Assembly: GCF_900188435.1 (NCBI RefSeq)
Contig: NZ_FYFA01000001.1
Span: forward strand, 1,364,001-1,428,000
DNA length: 64,000 bases
Source: Marinobacter sp. es.048
Lineage (GTDB): Bacteria; Pseudomonadota; Gammaproteobacteria; Pseudomonadales; Oleiphilaceae
Direction: 5' to 3'
Shown here: one piece after another, positions 61,834 to 64,000 of the stretch
Position numbering within the stretch: position 1 is the first letter of the stretch
How the letters are laid out: each line of letters begins with the position of its first letter
Notes under the pieces: generated by a model
Seen by the model: only the letters and a program-made list of their open reading frames with translations
What the model was told of the DNA's origin: nothing
Databases searched by the model: none
Translations under genes and position numbers: made by a program

Positions 61834-63657
61834 TCAGGCTCTGGAGGCGATATAGGCGCGCCAGCCACCGAACTCCGTTACGTCCTCTGCGCCCTCGAGG
61901 CCGTAGCCCTCGCAAATAAAACCGTTTACCCACCGGCCATCAGCCAGCTCGACGTTGCCTATGCCCAGAGGCGCAGGAATCAGGTCCACAAAGGAGCCAA
62001 AGGCCGAGGCGGGCATTTCCCAGACTTCGACAACGATTTCCTGGCCTTCGCCCGGGGCCACACGTTTTAGCCCGGGCTTCGGCGGTGTGGTGTTTGGCAG
62101 GGCAAAGAGCCGGTAATTGGCGGACGTTGTGGTTTGCTCAAGCATTACCGAATAGCGCTCGCTGAGCTGCGTGTTCAATGGCATGCCGCTGAGGTGGGCA
62201 CCAACAACGGCCACCTTGATGGTGGGTGTCGAAATGGCGGCCCCGGGCGCTTCTTCGGGGCGGTCGTTGCCTGTAGCTCCCAAAGGGGTCGGATGCGCAT
62301 TCAGCCATTGGCACGCCAGGCGTTGCAGCTCGGTGTCTTTCCAGGCGCCACTGATCAGGGTAACGCCAAAAGGCAGGCCGTCGTCCCGGAAACCGGCAGG
62401 AACAGCGAGAGCACTCATGTCGGCCAGGTTCACGAAATTGGTGTAGGTGCCGAGCTGGCTGTTCAGTGCAACCGGATCCGCGTTTACGGCTTCGATGGTG
62501 GGAGCCGTCGGAGCCGTGGGCACCAGCAGGGCATCCACATCGGCTAACAACTCATCAATCTCACGCTGTAGCTCTTCCTTGCGGTACTGGGCCTTGAAGG
62601 TATCCGTGGCGCTGAAATTGCCGGCCTTGCTGATAATACCTTTGACCACCTTATTCATATCGTCGCCGTGGCTGGCCATGAAGGATTCCACCGCCGCATG
62701 GCGTTCGGCCACCCAGGGGCCTTCGTAAAGCAGCGCAGCCAGCTCCAGCATGGGACTGAAATCAAGCGGTACCAGTTCCACATTCTGCTGCCGCCACTGA
62801 CTGATGGCGGTGTTCCAGGCCGCCTCCGCCTGCTGATCACCAAACCATTGCGGGTGGTCGGGGATGGCCAGCCGTTTGATGGGCCCGGGCCGCCGAAGGG
62901 CGGGGCCGTCCAGAGGCAGCGCATAAGGGGCCTTGCGGGAGAAGGCATCGTCGGCATCGAAGCCGGCCATGATATCCGACACCAGACCAGCGTCATTCAC
63001 GGTGAGCGCAAAAATGGACACGCAATCCAGCGAACGACAGGCCGGCACCACGCCGCGAATGCTGAACAGCCCTTTGGTTGGTTTCAGCCCCACCAGATTA
63101 TTCAGCCCGGCAGGCACACGGCCGGAACCGGCGGTGTCGGTACCCAGGGCAAAAGGCACCAGGCCTCTTGCAACCACAGAAGCCGAACCGGAGCTGGAGC
63201 CGCCGCTCACGACATCCGGTTTGAAGCTGTTGGGCACCGCGCCATAAGGGGAGCGCGTACCCACCAGGCCGGTTGCGAACTGGTCCAGGTTGGTCTTGCC
63301 CACGACGATGGCGCCGGCGGCCTTGAGTCTGGCCACGGTGCTGGCGTCTTCTTTCGGGGTGAAGGCAAAGGCCGGGCAGGCCGCCGTTGTTTCAAATCCA
63401 GCCGCATCAATATTGTCTTTCGCGGCAAAGGGAATGCCGTAGAGCGGCAGGTTATCGATCTCTCCGCCGGCATTCTGGAGATGCTGTTTCAACTCGGCAA
63501 GTGCCTCATCCAGGCCTTTCTGGTCCAGAAGCGAAATCCAGGCAACGTCTGTTGTGTCCAGGCCGGTCAGTAACTCACCCAATAGTGACTCGGGCGTAGC
63601 GCCCTCTTTATAGGCGTTCTGCCAGTCCTTGATGGTCCATCCGAGCATTGAAGGCAT
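61834..63657 (-). CDS. atzF: Allophanate hydrolase
   Basis: Hydrolyses allophanate (urea-1-carboxylate) to ammonia and CO2. 607 residues. Amidase domain up to about residue 455 with the Ser-cisSer-Lys triad: catalytic Lys in VVGKTNLDQFATGLVGTRS, SGGSSSGSASVVA, and GTDTAGSGRVPAGL. A C-terminal AtzF domain follows (about 480-607; VAVVGAHLSGMPLNTQLSERYSVM ... GFICEGYGLEGAEDVTEFGGWRAY). The start ATG 63657 has GAGGATGACC before it. Its usual partner urea (or guanidine) carboxylase is not found within the window on either side. Confidence 0.95.
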   Translation of the reverse strand: MPSMLGWTIKDWQNAYKEGATPESLLGELLTGLDTTDVAWISLLDQKGLDEALAELKQHLQNAGGEIDNLPLYGIPFAAKDNIDAAGFETTAACPAFAFTPKEDASTVARLKAAGAIVVGKTNLDQFATGLVGTRSPYGAVPNSFKPDVVSGGSSSGSASVVARGLVPFALGTDTAGSGRVPAGLNNLVGLKPTKGLFSIRGVVPACRSLDCVSIFALTVNDAGLVSDIMAGFDADDAFSRKAPYALPLDGPALRRPGPIKRLAIPDHPQWFGDQQAEAAWNTAISQWRQQNVELVPLDFSPMLELAALLYEGPWVAERHAAVESFMASHGDDMNKVVKGIISKAGNFSATDTFKAQYRKEELQREIDELLADVDALLVPTAPTAPTIEAVNADPVALNSQLGTYTNFVNLADMSALAVPAGFRDDGLPFGVTLISGAWKDTELQRLACQWLNAHPTPLGATGNDRPEEAPGAAISTPTIKVAVVGAHLSGMPLNTQLSERYSVMLEQTTTSANYRLFALPNTTPPKPGLKRVAPGEGQEIVVEVWEMPASAFGSFVDLIPAPLGIGNVELADGRWVNGFICEGYGLEGAEDVTEFGGWRAYIASRA

Positions 63658-63682
63658 TGGTCATCCTCATGTGCGTAATCAA

Positions 63683-63694
63683 CTTGTATACATG
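63683..63694. promoter_or_regulatory. Possible GntR operator before atzF
   Basis: CTTGTATACATG with the perfect core TGTATACA, about 26 bases before the atzF start. CTTGTATAC recurs at 63880-63888. Confidence 0.4.
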
Positions 63695-63879
63695 TGGAAT
63701 GGCAATGCTTGTGCCATTTGCGGATTTTTATTGATAGTTACTGAAAAACATAAGGTTATGAGTGTTTTTGACGCAAAAGGCTGATCAGGTCTGCCCGGAT
63801 CGGGTGCGGTCGCACCAAAAACGCTCAGAAATGCTGCGCTCTGAAGGAGCATTCAGCTGCGCGGGCTTCAAGGGTTTGC

Positions 63880-63889
63880 CTTGTATACT
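63880..63889. promoter_or_regulatory. Second CTTGTATAC site
   Basis: CTTGTATACT shares nine bases with the site before atzF and overlaps a possible -10 box (TATACT) on the + strand. It could let the same GntR protein control a divergent gene beyond the window. Confidence 0.3.
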
Positions 63890-64000
63890 AGATAAGTCAC
63901 TGTTTTTGGATGGGTTATAAGGTGTGTGGAACAGCAGATGCAAAGGCCCTGCTGCGTTTGAAGACGAACTGCATACCCAACTAAGAAAAGGACGCCTGAA

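Larger units (their letters stand above)
63658..64000. other. Upstream region of atzF, window end
   Basis: No gene. It holds two GntR-like sites (listed) and, near the end on the + strand, a 24-codon frame (63910-63984, MGYKVCGTADAKALLRLK...) followed by AAAAGGA, which may be the leader of a gene starting just beyond base 64000. TATACT (63884-63889) could be a -10 box for that gene. Confidence 0.4.

Noticed and set aside
63910..63984. 24-codon frame as a real gene
   Set aside because: It has no recognisable sequence and can be chance; kept only as a note because a purine-rich site follows it at the window end.

Overview
The window looks like a chromosomal segment of a Marinobacter-type marine gammaproteobacterium. 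The evidence is a wax ester synthase (WS/DGAT) of the Marinobacter WS2 kind at the left edge, an AlkB alkane hydroxylase next to a GntR regulator, a FadL porin, and Pseudomonas-like gene orders (tkt-epd-pgk-fba, bioA-rsmE, prkA-yeaH-spoVR). Most of it is ordinary core chromosome. I see no rRNA, tRNA, CRISPR array, phage or complete transposon.

Layout. 1-7192: a truncated WS/DGAT gene runs leftwards; a tight five-gene rightward run follows (BASS carboxylate transporter, LrgA, LrgB, TonB-dependent receptor, TrpB2). 7193-13928: a leftward stress operon, prkA-yeaH-spoVR, with a PhoD-like phosphatase as its last gene. 14334-23491: thiopurine methyltransferase, 2-hydroxyacid dehydrogenase, FadL, YihY, an HDOD protein, DUF445, RsmE and BioA. 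23596-25877: an amino-acid ABC transporter. 26211-30892: the activated-methyl cycle (metK, ahcY, metF) behind an ArsR-methyltransferase fusion resembling SahR, with two matching operators. 31129-36558: tkt, epd, pgk, fba. 36932-39499: a large secreted protein with a C-terminal sorting signal. 39674-41189: CbpA, CbpM and a tiny DUF6435 protein.

41291-45394 holds the least understood unit: two paralogous Asp-rich DUF5666 lipoproteins around a DUF6502 protein, with three copies of one inverted-repeat motif (TGGGA-N6-TCCCA) in front of the first two genes. 45522-49996: housekeeping and hypothetical genes, including a DUF481 gene cut short at a 29-base palindrome. 50100-53398: a fusion of a catalytically degenerate metallophosphoesterase with a GT4 glycosyltransferase, coupled to a flippase-like membrane protein. 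53496-55543: gntR-alkB with probable operators. 55899-60684: glyoxalase I, a lutABC lactate-utilisation operon with an EamA transporter, and ComEA. 61097-63657: allophanate hydrolase followed by its likely GntR regulator.

Two families of intergenic palindromes occur just after gene 3' ends. One pair (14209-14299 and 55612-55687) has unrelated stems but a nearly identical 19-base loop in the same orientation relative to the upstream gene. The best candidates for new biology are the DUF5666/DUF6502 unit with its operators, the pseudo-phosphoesterase/glycosyltransferase fusion, and the stem-variable, loop-conserved 3' elements.
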